DNA from: an uncultured Gemella sp.
GTDB taxonomy: Bacteria > Bacillota > Bacilli > Staphylococcales > Gemellaceae
Length of the DNA: 64,000 nucleotides
Assembly: GCA_900555985.1 (NCBI GenBank)
Contig: USNF01000004.1
Span: forward strand, 1-64,000
Direction of reading: 5' to 3'
In this document: piece after piece, positions 38,483 to 48,864 of the stretch
Layout: the number at the start of each line of letters is the position of its first letter
Position numbering within the stretch: the first letter of the stretch is position 1
Program-made: the position numbers and the translations under genes
Notes under the pieces: generated by a model
Seen by the model: only the letters and a program-made list of their open reading frames with translations
What the model was told of the DNA's origin: nothing
Database searches by the model: none

Positions 38483-39985
38483 CTACACTAACTCCTTTAA
38501 CTTTTTCTTATCAATTTTACCATTATTATTAAGAGGCATCTCTTCCAAGAATACAATTTTCTTCGGTATCATATATTCTGGAATCAGTTTTTTTAATTGT
38601 TTTTTTATTTCTTTCGTCACTTCAAAACGTTTTTCAATTTTATCACTATATACAATAAAAGTTGTTAAAGATTTAACTTTACCATTTTCATAATTAGGCA
38701 GAGTTGCTGCCTGACGAATTTTTTTATTTTTTAATAAGTTATTGTCTATATCCTCTAGTTCTATTCTATGGCCATGTAGTTTTACTTGAAAGTCTATTCT
38801 ACCTTCACAAAATAGCATATCGTCTTTAAAGTAACCTAAATCACCTGTTAAATAGCTTCTTACTTCTTTTCCGTCTAAGACAGCTTCACCAAATTTTTCT
38901 TTAGAAAGCTGCTCATTTTTAAAGTATCCTTTGGCTACCGTGTTTCCAATTATAGCTATTTCACCTTTACCTTCACTATCTACATTTTTTAACTCTACTT
39001 TTGAACCCCATTTAACCTTACCTATCGGTAAATTTTCATAATAGTTTTGAACTATTTCTTTGGTAACTTCTAACCAAGTAACCATTACTGTTGATTCAGT
39101 AGGCCCATATGTATTAATAACCTGTGCACCTGGAAAATTCTTATGAATTTTTTCTACTGTTTGAGCGAATAGTTTTTCTCCGCAGAAAACAAATTGTTTT
39201 ACTTTAGGCATTAGTTCTTGATTAAAACTTTTATCTATAAAGCACATCTCGATAAATGAAGGTGTTGAGATCCATATTGTCGCCTTTGAATTTTTTAATT
39301 CTTCAAACATAACTTTGAAATCTTCTTGGTGTTTTTTATCGATTTGTACTAAAGAAGCACCTAAGTATAAACTTGGCCATAATGACATTACCGAAAGATC
39401 AAATGAAAATGGTGGATGTCCAAGAAAGACTAATTCATCATCTTCATTATAATAACCAGTATACCAGTGTAAAAAGTTATTCAAATTATTATATGTTATA
39501 CAAACGCCTTTTGGTTTACCTGTACTTCCAGATGTAAATATTATATAAAAAATATCTTCTCCTTTTACATAATATTCCTTCGAAATTCTTTCTTCAGTAC
39601 TATTTATTATTTCTTTCGCTAACTCAACATTTAATATTTCTGTAGATAACTCTATCTCTTCAGTAACTAAAACTAATTCTGAATCAACTGTACGAACTAT
39701 CTCATCTACCCTATCTTGAGGAGTATTTATATCAATCGGGCAAAAAGCTCTTCCTGATTTAACACACGCTAGAAAGAAAACTAGCATAAATGGATGTTTA
39801 TGCCCATATACTACTATCGGATTTTTATTATCCCCTAATTTTTTTTCTAAATAAACAGCTAGCTTATCAGAATACTCAATTAGAGTCTTATATGTTAGAT
39901 TTTCATTTTGGTATATATTATTAATATACACTTCTTTTAAACTATCTTTATACTGATCTAGTTTTTCAAAAAAAATTAAGCTCAC
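38483..39985 (-). CDS. dltA: DltA, D-alanine--D-alanyl carrier protein ligase
   Basis: A 500-residue adenylating enzyme that activates D-alanine and loads DltC. The AMP-binding loop is YIIFTSGSTGKPKGV, with NTYGPTESTV, YLTGDLGY and the C-terminal NGKIDKKKL lysine. The start is GTG with AAGGAGAGG upstream. Confidence 0.95.
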   Translation of the reverse strand: MSLIFFEKLDQYKDSLKEVYINNIYQNENLTYKTLIEYSDKLAVYLEKKLGDNKNPIVVYGHKHPFMLVFFLACVKSGRAFCPIDINTPQDRVDEIVRTVDSELVLVTEEIELSTEILNVELAKEIINSTEERISKEYYVKGEDIFYIIFTSGSTGKPKGVCITYNNLNNFLHWYTGYYNEDDELVFLGHPPFSFDLSVMSLWPSLYLGASLVQIDKKHQEDFKVMFEELKNSKATIWISTPSFIEMCFIDKSFNQELMPKVKQFVFCGEKLFAQTVEKIHKNFPGAQVINTYGPTESTVMVTWLEVTKEIVQNYYENLPIGKVKWGSKVELKNVDSEGKGEIAIIGNTVAKGYFKNEQLSKEKFGEAVLDGKEVRSYLTGDLGYFKDDMLFCEGRIDFQVKLHGHRIELEDIDNNLLKNKKIRQAATLPNYENGKVKSLTTFIVYSDKIEKRFEVTKEIKKQLKKLIPEYMIPKKIVFLEEMPLNNNGKIDKKKLKELV

Positions 39986-40017
39986 AAATCCTCTCCTTAA
40001 AATTTTTTATAACTAAT

Positions 40018-40023
40018 ATTATA
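40018..40023 (-). promoter_or_regulatory. extended -10 of the dlt operon
   Basis: TGGTATAAT, about 33 bases before the dltA GTG start. I find no strong -35. Confidence 0.5.
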
Positions 40024-40204
40024 CCACGCATAGTTAAAAAATACATTGTATTTTTGTATCACATTACTATTTTTTTGTTAGTGAGCGAATTAATTAGTAT
40101 AAATATGTGTTTTATTATATATCTTCTTACCAAATATTTTCCCATTACAAATATTAATTTTACATTTTTTAAACTAAATTTATGTATTAGTTGTTAAACT
40201 TTGT

Positions 40205-40210
40205 TATAAT
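40205..40210 (+). promoter_or_regulatory. extended -10 of the acyltransferase gene
   Basis: TGTTATAAT, about 47 bases before the ATG at 40257. TAGGAGG precedes the ATG. Confidence 0.5.
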
Positions 40211-40256
40211 AAATACATTAATACTAAAAAAATGTAGTTCTCTGTAGGAGGCAGAT

Positions 40257-41234
40257 ATGAGTAACCGTATAGCACTTTGGGATAATCTAAAATTTATTTT
40301 AATCACTTTAGTAGTTGCAGGACATTTTGCCGATCAACTAACTGATTATTCTTCAATTTATTCAAGCATATATCTTTTTATTTATGCATTTCATATGCCA
40401 TTATTTATATTTATTTCTGGCTATTTTCATTCAGATAGGAATACAACGAAAAAGGTATTATTTTATACCTCACTTGGATTTTTATATAAAATAGTTTCTT
40501 TCCTAATTGATCGTTTAAATGGTGATTCTCAATACATCTTTAATTTACTGGCTGATAGTGGATTGGCTTGGTTTATGTTTGTATTGGCGATATATACATT
40601 TGCATTATCCTTATTAAAAGATCAAAATAAGAAATTTATCTTAATCGGTTCAATTATCCTAGCTTGTTTTGTTGGTTACGATAAGTCTATAGGTGATTTC
40701 CTATATTTATCTAGAGCTATTATTTTCTTCCCTTTTTATTTACTTGGAACAATGATGAAATCATTCGATATATTAGAATTCAAAAGAAAATATCCTCTAC
40801 TTAAAGTAGTCGCTCTGCTAATTTTTATAGCTTGGGGAATCCTTTGTATTACAAAAGTTAATACTTTATATGGATTAAGATACATGTTTTCTGGAAGACA
40901 TCCTTTCCCTGACGGAATAATAACTTATGGTCCAATAATCAGACTAGCATGTTATATTATTTCGACAGTATTGAGTATATCTCTAATAATACTAATAAGT
41001 TCAAAAAATATAAAATGGATTAGTAATTTCGGAAAAAATACCATAAACGTCTACTTCTGGCATTCGAATTTATTTTATATTTTCAAATCATATATTAATT
41101 TAAATAGTATCTATAGTTCATTTTCATTAGGTTTTGTTGTATATGTAATGGCTACTATAGCCGTCACAGTTGTTCTATCTACTAAGATATTTAATTTCCC
41201 TGTTAATATATTAAAAAAACAGATATTTATGTAA
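40257..41234 (+). CDS. acyltransferase-3 family membrane protein
   Basis: A 325-residue membrane protein with about ten segments. IALWDNLKFILITLVVAGHF gives the family's N-terminal helix with the catalytic-type His, and FIYAFHMPLFIFISGYFHS matches too. Such proteins O-acetylate extracytoplasmic glycans. It has its own promoter and terminator. Target unknown. Confidence 0.82.
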   Translation: MSNRIALWDNLKFILITLVVAGHFADQLTDYSSIYSSIYLFIYAFHMPLFIFISGYFHSDRNTTKKVLFYTSLGFLYKIVSFLIDRLNGDSQYIFNLLADSGLAWFMFVLAIYTFALSLLKDQNKKFILIGSIILACFVGYDKSIGDFLYLSRAIIFFPFYLLGTMMKSFDILEFKRKYPLLKVVALLIFIAWGILCITKVNTLYGLRYMFSGRHPFPDGIITYGPIIRLACYIISTVLSISLIILISSKNIKWISNFGKNTINVYFWHSNLFYIFKSYINLNSIYSSFSLGFVVYVMATIAVTVVLSTKIFNFPVNILKKQIFM

Positions 41235-41239
41235 ATAAT

Positions 41240-41283
41240 ATTCCTATTAGAATTGAATTTTCTAATTCTAATAGGAATTTTTA
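41240..41283 (+). terminator. terminator of the plus-strand acyltransferase gene
   Basis: A perfect 15-base-pair hairpin (arms ATTCCTATTAGAATT and AATTCTAATAGGAAT) followed by TTTTT. Confidence 0.8.
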
Positions 41284-41292
41284 TTTCTAACA

Positions 41293-41330
41293 AAATAAGA
41301 AGGTAGCTCAATTAAGCTACCTTCTTATTT
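41293..41330 (-). terminator. terminator of the minus-strand acyltransferase operon
   Basis: A perfect 16-base-pair hairpin with a 6-base loop overlapping the 3' end of the 41312 gene. It stands directly next to the opposite terminator. Confidence 0.8.
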
Positions 41331-42328
41331 ATTTTCTTTCCAAGTAAAAATGGAAAACTATTATTAATAATTTTTGCGATAATTTCGCAGAAACATATTG
41401 CTAACACCAACTCTACAAAAGCTATAATATAATTATTTACAAATATTCCTGTATATCTAATAGCTAACTGCCCCATAATAATATCTAATATATATAAGAC
41501 TATTGGAGAGTGGTACGCATAATATATTAGTGTATTTTTACCTATCTTTTCAAATATAGATATTGATGGTAGGTTTTTAAATAGTATTATACTTGCCCAA
41601 ATTCCACAAAATGCCGCTATAAAATATAATGGTATTGAGTTTGTTTGTTGATAGAATAAATCTACTCGTTTATTAAATATTCCAGATGCTAAACTTACTG
41701 CAGCTACAGGTATAAAATATATTAGACTAAACCACTTGTTAATTACTTCCATATTTTCTCTAACAATATAACCAGTTAAAATAAATATAGCTGCAAAAGG
41801 TACTAAATCAAAACTCCATACTAACCAATACTCTTTTATATACATCTCTTTTCCTAGTAATCCTAGAACAATCAATAATATATATGATAATATTAAACCA
41901 TAATTATTTCTTTTATATTTTATAATAATATAGCATACTAACTCTGCTAAAAACAATGCATATAAGAACCAAAGTTGAAAATATACATGTAATCTATCAG
42001 CTATAACTAATGCTTTAATAAAATGAATAATATCCATCTTCAAAATATTTTGCGGTTCAAATACTATTGATTGTATTAAAAATATCGAAATATTCATTAA
42101 AAAACACGGTATTATAATAGTTTGTATTTTCTTCTTTGTAAATTCAAAAAATGAATTATATTTACTAATATTTAATGTCATACCCGATAAAAAGAAAAAT
42201 AACGGTATATGAAATATATATAGCAATAATTTAACTTGACTTGGAGTATAAGACATATGTCCTAAAATTACTAATATTATACAGATCGCCTTTAACATAT
42301 CTATATACTTTATTCTTGTATTACTCAC
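41312..42328 (-). CDS. acyltransferase-3 family membrane protein
   Basis: A 338-residue membrane protein of the same family as the 40257 product: KYIDMLKAICIILVILGHMS then YIFHIPLFFFLSGM. It overlaps the 42321 gene by 8 bases, so the two are co-translated. It is probably a glycan O-acyltransferase on the outer face. Target unknown. Confidence 0.82.
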   Translation of the reverse strand: MSNTRIKYIDMLKAICIILVILGHMSYTPSQVKLLLYIFHIPLFFFLSGMTLNISKYNSFFEFTKKKIQTIIIPCFLMNISIFLIQSIVFEPQNILKMDIIHFIKALVIADRLHVYFQLWFLYALFLAELVCYIIIKYKRNNYGLILSYILLIVLGLLGKEMYIKEYWLVWSFDLVPFAAIFILTGYIVRENMEVINKWFSLIYFIPVAAVSLASGIFNKRVDLFYQQTNSIPLYFIAAFCGIWASIILFKNLPSISIFEKIGKNTLIYYAYHSPIVLYILDIIMGQLAIRYTGIFVNNYIIAFVELVLAICFCEIIAKIINNSFPFLLGKKINKKVA

Positions 42329-43928
42329 TCACGTCACTCCTTAACACATAAATATTAACTTCTTCGTCTACTTTCTCTTGAAAAATAAAATTAACTTCTT
42401 TATTATAATGCTCTTTAAACAATATTTTTACTTTTTCCATTAATCCTGATTTCTCAGGAAGCACAAATTTTATATTATTTGAATCTAGCACACTAGACAA
42501 TAGATTATTACTGTCACTCACATTTAGATTATCTAATTTTTCTTTGTATTGTGGAGTGAAAGTTTGCCAATTTCCTAAAGTTAGCATATTTTTAGTAAGT
42601 TTATCTTTTTCTACAAAAACTTTACTAACATTTGGTTGACTATTAATAATATTACTATATCCTGCGAAAATATATAAGTTTTTCTCATTATTTTTCAATA
42701 ATTCATTATAAACTTTATTATGAGGAAAACTCTGATGGACAAACCAGTATAAATTATCAGTTCCATATTGAATAGTATTATTTAACATAATAAGGCTTAA
42801 TACGCTAAAAATTATATTCTCCGTTCCTCTTAACAATCTATAATTTCTCTTTTCAAAAATATCCTGTAAATATACTATAAAGCTAAAAATAAATATTATT
42901 ATTAACGGAATATATACTCTCTCTACCATTCTTTGTCTTATTGATAATAACCCAATTAAGGCTATTGGCATTAATAATGTTAAATACCCATATATTCTTT
43001 TCGGTCTATAAAGTAAAGGTATTAATACTATAAAATAAATAAATACTTTTAATAACTCATTTGAAAAAATTTGAACAATATTATTTTTTATTGATAAATC
43101 GTATTTTTTTGAATTATCTCTTATCTCATCTAACTTATCTAGCGTGTTATTACTAAAAACATTTTTCTCAGCAAATATCCATGCATTATAGCTTTCTAAA
43201 TCATTTTTACTAATATTTTCACTTACTAATTTATCCTTATATTCATTATAGCTCATCGCTGGATAATCTCTTATAAGCGTACTCTTATCATTCCATGTAA
43301 TATAATTTTGAACTTCGCTATTAGTCTTTACAAAAATAAAGTTTGTCGCTATTACTAATGCAGTAACAATAGCTAAATATACTGTTTTCTCTTTTTTCTT
43401 ATTTACAATTAATTCATAGAGAATTATACCTAAAAGCAGTAAAATAACACTCGCTATAATCTGTACACGTAGAGAAAATCCTACAAAAATAATTATACTA
43501 GATAAAACTTTTTTCTCTTCTTTGTATAATAGTAGCACCCCTGATGTCGCTAATAAATATGCAACAACCGAGTAGGTAAAGTATTTTAATAACGTAAATT
43601 CAATTATTAGTATAATCGCTATAAGTAAAATCTTACATTTTCTTTTTCTTAATAAAAAAATAAATACTGAAAAACTTATACTATATGTTCCAACTAAAAA
43701 TATAAAATAAATATTAATCATTGGAAGGATATTTTGAATAAGTACTAATATTTTAGTTAATACTATACCTATATACGGTAGCAACATAGATTCACCATTT
43801 ATTATTGAATAATTTATTGTAACATCATCTACAGCATGATAAATATAACCATACTGCATTCTAAATATCCATACTACTAAAAGAGGCAATACCAACGCCC
43901 CAAACGAGTATATCCATTTTTTTATCAT
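42321..43928 (-). CDS. polytopic membrane protein, possible GT-C glycosyltransferase
   Basis: A 535-residue protein with about 11 hydrophobic segments and an extracytoplasmic C-terminal tail of about 130 residues. An acidic DD pair sits in the first outside loop (YIYHAVDDVTINY), as in GT-C glycosyltransferases. I do not recognise a named family. Pairing with the acyltransferase suggests joint action on a lipid-linked glycan. Confidence 0.6.
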   Translation of the reverse strand: MIKKWIYSFGALVLPLLVVWIFRMQYGYIYHAVDDVTINYSIINGESMLLPYIGIVLTKILVLIQNILPMINIYFIFLVGTYSISFSVFIFLLRKRKCKILLIAIILIIEFTLLKYFTYSVVAYLLATSGVLLLYKEEKKVLSSIIIFVGFSLRVQIIASVILLLLGIILYELIVNKKKEKTVYLAIVTALVIATNFIFVKTNSEVQNYITWNDKSTLIRDYPAMSYNEYKDKLVSENISKNDLESYNAWIFAEKNVFSNNTLDKLDEIRDNSKKYDLSIKNNIVQIFSNELLKVFIYFIVLIPLLYRPKRIYGYLTLLMPIALIGLLSIRQRMVERVYIPLIIIFIFSFIVYLQDIFEKRNYRLLRGTENIIFSVLSLIMLNNTIQYGTDNLYWFVHQSFPHNKVYNELLKNNEKNLYIFAGYSNIINSQPNVSKVFVEKDKLTKNMLTLGNWQTFTPQYKEKLDNLNVSDSNNLLSSVLDSNNIKFVLPEKSGLMEKVKILFKEHYNKEVNFIFQEKVDEEVNIYVLRSDVSE

Positions 43929-44099
43929 CTATGTTTATTATCTCCTAAATTACAACTTTTCTTTAAAAAAATATCCTAGTTAAAACGATAACATAGGACT
44001 CTTTACTAAATAGTACTATAAAACCAAATAAAATTCAATTGATTTTCAAAATCTTATTCTTTAATTCTAACAATAATTAATGATATTGTTTTCAGACTA

Positions 44100-44128
44100 T
44101 TTACATAGTTCTTTCATAGTATTACAAT
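44100..44128 (+). promoter_or_regulatory. promoter of the ABC exporter gene
   Basis: -35 TTTACA (44100-44105), 17-base spacer and -10 TACAAT (44123-44128). GAAAGGAG lies before the ATG at 44158. Confidence 0.65.
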
Positions 44129-44157
44129 AGACTATAGGTTATCTGAAAGGAGAATTT

Positions 44158-45873
44158 ATGTTAAAAGAATTTTTCAGTTATTATAAGCCATATAAAAAAT
44201 TATTTTCTATCGACTTTGGTTGTGCAATTTTATCAGGGGTACTAGAGCTACTTTTCCCTGTTGCGGTAAACAAAGTCATAGATACAGTCCTACCAACAGG
44301 TAATTTTAAGACAATAATATTAGTTTGTTCGCTATTATTTGCACTTTACCTTTTTAGTATGACTCTTAATTATATCGTCGTCTATCTTGGCCATACTCTA
44401 GGAATTAACATAGAAACTGATATGCGTCGAAAACTTTTCGCCCATCTTCAGAAGCATTCTTTTGAATACTATGATGAGAAAAAAACAGGAGAACTGATGA
44501 GTAGACTTACTACCGATTTATTCGATATTAGTGAGGTTGCCCACCATGGTCCAGAAGATGTTTTTATTACTGTTATGAGTATTTGTGGGGCTTTTGTTCT
44601 TATGTGGAATGTTCATGAACAACTGGCAATAGGAACAATCATCCTTATCCCAATTTTAGCTATTGGGTTATCTATTTTTAACAAAAAAATGAAGAATGTT
44701 AATAGAAAAATCTATTCACAACTTGGTGAATTTAATGCTGGATTAGAAAATTCACTAAGCGGTATCCGTGTTGTAAAAGCATTTGCTAATGAAGAGTTTG
44801 AGAAAAAAATATTTGAAGGAATGATTCAAAACTATAGAAAAAATAAACTTGCTTTTTATAAAACTATGGCTACTAGTAGCTCATTCAACTACGTATTAAT
44901 GCGACTTATTACACTAACTTCACTTGTTTTCGGAGCTTACTTCACTATTAAAGGTGAACTTACAACAGGTGAATTAGTAGGTTTTGTCCTTTTAGCAAAT
45001 ACTTTTGTTAAACCTATCGAACGTATTAATACAATGGTAGAAATGTATCCAAAAGGTTTCGCAGGGTTCAAAAGATTTAACGAAGAACTAGCTAGAAAAC
45101 CTGCTATTGTAGACAGTCCAAACGCAAAAGTAGCCCCACACTTCAATGGAAATATTCAATATGACAATGTATCTTTTGAATATGGTGATGGTCGTCCAGT
45201 ATTAGAGAATATTAACCTTGAGATTAAAGCTGGAGAAATGGTCGCTTTTGTAGGACCTAGTGGAGCTGGTAAAACTACTTTAATCAACCTTCTTCCACGA
45301 TTTTACGATACTACAAAAGGTTCAATATCTATTGATGGAGTTAATATAAAAGACTACACATTAAGCTCACTTAGAGGGCAAATAGGTACCGTTCAACAAG
45401 ATGTATTCTTATTTAACGGAACTATTCGAGAAAATGTTCTTTATGGTAAATTAGATGCTAGTGACGAAGAAGTGGAACGCGCAATAGAGGCTGCAAAATT
45501 AAAAGAAGTTATTGAAGAGTTCCCTGAAGGACTTGAAACTCCTATCGGTGAAAGAGGAGTTAAACTATCAGGTGGACAAAAACAACGTTTATCTATTGCT
45601 AGAATATTCTTAAAAAATCCATCTATACTAATACTAGATGAAGCAACTAGTGCCTTAGATACTCAAACTGAACAGTTTATCCAAAACTCATTCGATGAAC
45701 TTTCTAAAGGTAGAACTACATTAGTTATAGCTCACCGTCTTGCAACAATTAAAAATGTTGACCGAATTATTGTAGTTACTCCTAACGGAATAGTTGAACA
45801 AGGTACACACAAAGAACTATTAGAAAAAAACGGCCACTATGCAGAACTATACTATGCTCAATTTGGTAAATAA
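44158..45873 (+). CDS. ABC transporter, fused permease and ATPase (MsbA/LmrA-type exporter)
   Basis: A 571-residue half-transporter that would work as a homodimer. Six membrane segments (about 15-300) precede the ATPase, with GPSGAGKTT (Walker A), LSGGQKQRLSIARI (signature) and ILILDEATSALD (Walker B), then AHRLAT (H-loop). The substrate cannot be told; lipids, drugs and peptides are all possible. It is convergent with the T7SS-linked lipase gene. Confidence 0.93.
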   Translation: MLKEFFSYYKPYKKLFSIDFGCAILSGVLELLFPVAVNKVIDTVLPTGNFKTIILVCSLLFALYLFSMTLNYIVVYLGHTLGINIETDMRRKLFAHLQKHSFEYYDEKKTGELMSRLTTDLFDISEVAHHGPEDVFITVMSICGAFVLMWNVHEQLAIGTIILIPILAIGLSIFNKKMKNVNRKIYSQLGEFNAGLENSLSGIRVVKAFANEEFEKKIFEGMIQNYRKNKLAFYKTMATSSSFNYVLMRLITLTSLVFGAYFTIKGELTTGELVGFVLLANTFVKPIERINTMVEMYPKGFAGFKRFNEELARKPAIVDSPNAKVAPHFNGNIQYDNVSFEYGDGRPVLENINLEIKAGEMVAFVGPSGAGKTTLINLLPRFYDTTKGSISIDGVNIKDYTLSSLRGQIGTVQQDVFLFNGTIRENVLYGKLDASDEEVERAIEAAKLKEVIEEFPEGLETPIGERGVKLSGGQKQRLSIARIFLKNPSILILDEATSALDTQTEQFIQNSFDELSKGRTTLVIAHRLATIKNVDRIIVVTPNGIVEQGTHKELLEKNGHYAELYYAQFGK

Positions 45874-45874
45874 C

Positions 45875-45911
45875 AAAAAAATCTAGAGTTATAATAAACT
45901 CTAGATTTTTT
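45875..45911. terminator. bidirectional terminator
   Basis: A hairpin with arms AATCTAGAGTT and AACTCTAGATT with A and T runs on each side. It separates the ABC exporter from the end of the T7SS locus. Confidence 0.8.
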
Positions 45912-45915
45912 ATTT

Positions 45916-48471
45916 TTATCCATTATTTCCAAAACATTTTTCAACAAGAGTAGAGATGTTCGTAGCCATTGTACCCATCTCTTGCATTCTTCCATCTAAT
46001 GCTTCTATAGATTTCCCTCTATTGCTGTTTAATAACTCAGCAAAATCTTTTGCTTGAAGTGCAATTCTGCTCAGGATAGCACCAATTGCTTTTTGACCTA
46101 CTACTACATCAGATAAAGTTGCATAGTTGTAAATAGCTTCTTCTAAATAAGTTCGTAATTGAGCTTTTAGAGACGGTATATTCCCAGTTGTACTAGCTAT
46201 AGTTCTAATAGTATTACTATAATCTTCTTCAATATCACCAACAAACTTCACTGCATCTTTTATAGTTGAAGATATCGATATACTAGCCTCAACGGTTTGA
46301 TAGTAAATTGGATCAACTTTTTTATTAGCCTTAGGTTTATAATAGATATTTGTTGGAAATTCATCTTCGACCGCACTACCAGATGTCTTAACGCTACTTA
46401 ATCCACTATATGTATTTGATATAGCAGATTTAGCAGTTGCTAAATAAGTAGTAAATGCAGTTATCATTTTATCACCTAAAGTTTTTGATGTATTATCTAC
46501 TTGACTATCAAAGGCTTTTAGAGCTTCTAAATCATCAAAAAGATTAGATTGTTTAACAAAAGTATCAAAATCTGTAGGAACTGACCCTACCTGATAGTCT
46601 CCCATAACATCAGTATTTGAACGCCAGTTTTGTTCTATTGTTGAATCATTTTGTTGATGACTATTTGCCACAGCTAATACACTATCTCGCATACTAACAA
46701 TACATTGTTCCATTTTATTAATATTATCTAATTCTACAACCATTACGTCACGAATAGGATTCGCTATACCATCTTCAAATTTAGAACGGATATTTTCACC
46801 TTTAAAAGTTTTTTCTATATCTCCTTTAAAGCTATTTATTGTCGCCTCACCTTGTTGTGCTAATGTTGTTTTCGTAGACATCACTACTAACTGACCTCCT
46901 GGAGGCTTACTGTTAGAACTCTTGTTACTATCAGTAGTAAGAGTCGCTAAGCTACCATTTAGTTCCGATGTTGAATTTTTTAATGTTTGTAATTTATTTG
47001 TTACTCCGTGATAATTCCAATGACTACCATCTTTATGGCACCATTCTCTAGCTCCACTAGTTCCTAACCAGTCAAATTGTCTAGAAAATTGGTATGTATC
47101 GTAGTCTACAATTTTTTGAAATACTGATTTTTTATTATCTATTTTTGTATAAAAATTATCTAGATCTTTTATACTTTGAATTAACTGTACTTGTTCTAGG
47201 TAACTAACTATCGATTGTTCTAATGTTTGAGTACGTTGGGCTTTTCTAGATTCAACATTACTATTAGTCGATTCAGAAACTGTTAGAAGATTACGGATTT
47301 GAGCTATATCTACTAATAAGTCATTTAGATTAGCTGCTAGTCCTGACATATTTTCATAATTTATAACAATCTCAGTTGCTCCATCAGCATGTGGAACTAA
47401 AGAACTAACTATCAGCCTATCTTTACCAAATTGGGCGTCTAACTTACCATCACGATCGACATCAACAAATAGTCCATTCTCACTATTTATTAGTTCAGCT
47501 TCACCTTCACTTTTAGTGACTTTAATTAGTTTCTCTGTATCAGGAGATTCCCATCCTTGTACTTGTTGAGAGTCTGCATCTATTAAATTACCATCTTTAT
47601 CGAATCTATAACCACCCCACATATGAGTTATATTCATCTTAACACCAGTATTAGCTAAATTAAGTCCAGGTATTTTATCTATAAATTCTAAACCGGATCT
47701 GAAAATTGATAAACCAGGAAAAACTTCATCAAATCTTCTATTATCAGCTTCAGATATCGGCATATTGTAACCTTTAAATTTATATACCTTTCCTACAGTC
47801 CCTTGACCTTTATTATACCCTAACCCTATCATATCGTTAGAGTCTATGTAGTTATTAGTTTTACTATATAAAGCACTAACATTAGCTTTTTGTTCTGGTG
47901 TCAAAGTAGAATAAATATTAGGACCTTGATAAATATTTACCGAATTTATTCTATTATGGTCTTTAACATTAGCTATTGCATATTGAGCATCCATAGAACC
48001 AAGTGAATGTCCATATATATTAATCTTGGCATTTGGATATTTCTCCATCATTTCTTTCAAATACGCCGCAGATGCTTCTAGTTGACCAGGTGTTTTACCC
48101 GGTTCCCCAGTCACTTGTCCTTTTATAATATTAAAGAACTCTGGTGCGTCATTAAAAATCCAATCCTTAACAAATTCTCCAGGATTAGTTACAAGATTAG
48201 ATGGACTTGCTGATCCTTGGTACATTATTGTTATTTCTTTTACTTGAGCGCGTTCTTCCGCGGAAGCTGTTGGCGGTACCGCCTCCCTTCCTGTAGAAGT
48301 TTTAGTATAAGTAAATATTTGTTCTCCATTGTTTGTACGATTGTTATTAGCATCTGATAATGTTCCTACATATTTCCCACTACCTGATGTTTCTAATGAA
48401 TACCCAACTTTATGATTTTCATATTCCTGTTGAGCTATTTCTACATTTTCTTTATCTGTATATTGAGCCAT
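45916..48471 (-). CDS. large lipase-like protein, probable type VII secretion substrate
   Basis: An 851-residue protein at the downstream end of the T7SS operon. Residues 1-300 form a lipase-like alpha/beta-hydrolase with GHSLG (Ser156), SNDMIG (Asp213) and THMWGGY (His283) as a plausible triad. A DVDRDGKLD motif (337-345) follows. Residues 370-851 are mostly helical and Gln/Ser/Asn-rich, without a signal peptide. This N-lipase, C-helical order matches reverse-architecture T7SS lipases such as staphylococcal TslA. GGAGGGG precedes the ATG. Function as a secreted antibacterial lipase is inference. Confidence 0.78.
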   Translation of the reverse strand: MAQYTDKENVEIAQQEYENHKVGYSLETSGSGKYVGTLSDANNNRTNNGEQIFTYTKTSTGREAVPPTASAEERAQVKEITIMYQGSASPSNLVTNPGEFVKDWIFNDAPEFFNIIKGQVTGEPGKTPGQLEASAAYLKEMMEKYPNAKINIYGHSLGSMDAQYAIANVKDHNRINSVNIYQGPNIYSTLTPEQKANVSALYSKTNNYIDSNDMIGLGYNKGQGTVGKVYKFKGYNMPISEADNRRFDEVFPGLSIFRSGLEFIDKIPGLNLANTGVKMNITHMWGGYRFDKDGNLIDADSQQVQGWESPDTEKLIKVTKSEGEAELINSENGLFVDVDRDGKLDAQFGKDRLIVSSLVPHADGATEIVINYENMSGLAANLNDLLVDIAQIRNLLTVSESTNSNVESRKAQRTQTLEQSIVSYLEQVQLIQSIKDLDNFYTKIDNKKSVFQKIVDYDTYQFSRQFDWLGTSGAREWCHKDGSHWNYHGVTNKLQTLKNSTSELNGSLATLTTDSNKSSNSKPPGGQLVVMSTKTTLAQQGEATINSFKGDIEKTFKGENIRSKFEDGIANPIRDVMVVELDNINKMEQCIVSMRDSVLAVANSHQQNDSTIEQNWRSNTDVMGDYQVGSVPTDFDTFVKQSNLFDDLEALKAFDSQVDNTSKTLGDKMITAFTTYLATAKSAISNTYSGLSSVKTSGSAVEDEFPTNIYYKPKANKKVDPIYYQTVEASISISSTIKDAVKFVGDIEEDYSNTIRTIASTTGNIPSLKAQLRTYLEEAIYNYATLSDVVVGQKAIGAILSRIALQAKDFAELLNSNRGKSIEALDGRMQEMGTMATNISTLVEKCFGNNG

Positions 48472-48500
48472 TCTTTCCCCTCCAAACTATTCTGAATCAA

Positions 48501-48809
48501 TTATCCTATTAATTTATTAAACTCCGGAGAGCGGCTAAGAGCACCAAACTCTAAGCCTTTCTCCTCAGAAAATAAATTAAGCACTGTTCCTAAGACTATA
48601 TCTTCATCATCGTTAATAATAAATCTTAAGCTAATTCCACCCATAGGATTTACCTTTAAAGCATTCTCATCTATCTTATAGGTTTTAATCTTTCCATTAG
48701 GCGTTAGTGCCGCTTCATCTAGATTTTTAAATAATTGTTCAGAAAGATCTTTTACTTCCTTACTCTCAACAATTTGTTTTAATGTCAATTTAATATCTTC
48801 AGCTTGCAT
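48501..48809 (-). CDS. small cytoplasmic protein between essC and the lipase gene
   Basis: I do not recognise a named family. The protein is acidic and soluble, 102 residues from the ATG at 48809. GGGAGGT lies 6-7 bases upstream. The longer frame from a GTG at 48830 would cover that site and is rejected. It has an N-terminal helical part (about 1-35) and strand-rich C-terminal part (GGISLRFIINDDEDIVLGTV). It is 29 bases upstream of the lipase gene. Helper or chaperone for that substrate, or an immunity role, are both possible. Confidence 0.65.
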   Translation of the reverse strand: MQAEDIKLTLKQIVESKEVKDLSEQLFKNLDEAALTPNGKIKTYKIDENALKVNPMGGISLRFIINDDEDIVLGTVLNLFSEEKGLEFGALSRSPEFNKLIG

Positions 48810-48864
48810 GTGTTTACCTCCCGTCTCCACGCTTGGCCTTATACTTTAAACTATCTATAGTTCA

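Noticed and set aside
36900..40000. dltX in its usual place before dltA
   Set aside because: No ORF with a membrane helix and FIYNEF-like end is found between 39986 and 40256.
48810..48830. GTG start seven codons earlier for the 102-residue T7SS-linked protein
   Set aside because: It would translate through the strong GGGAGG site that serves the ATG at 48809.
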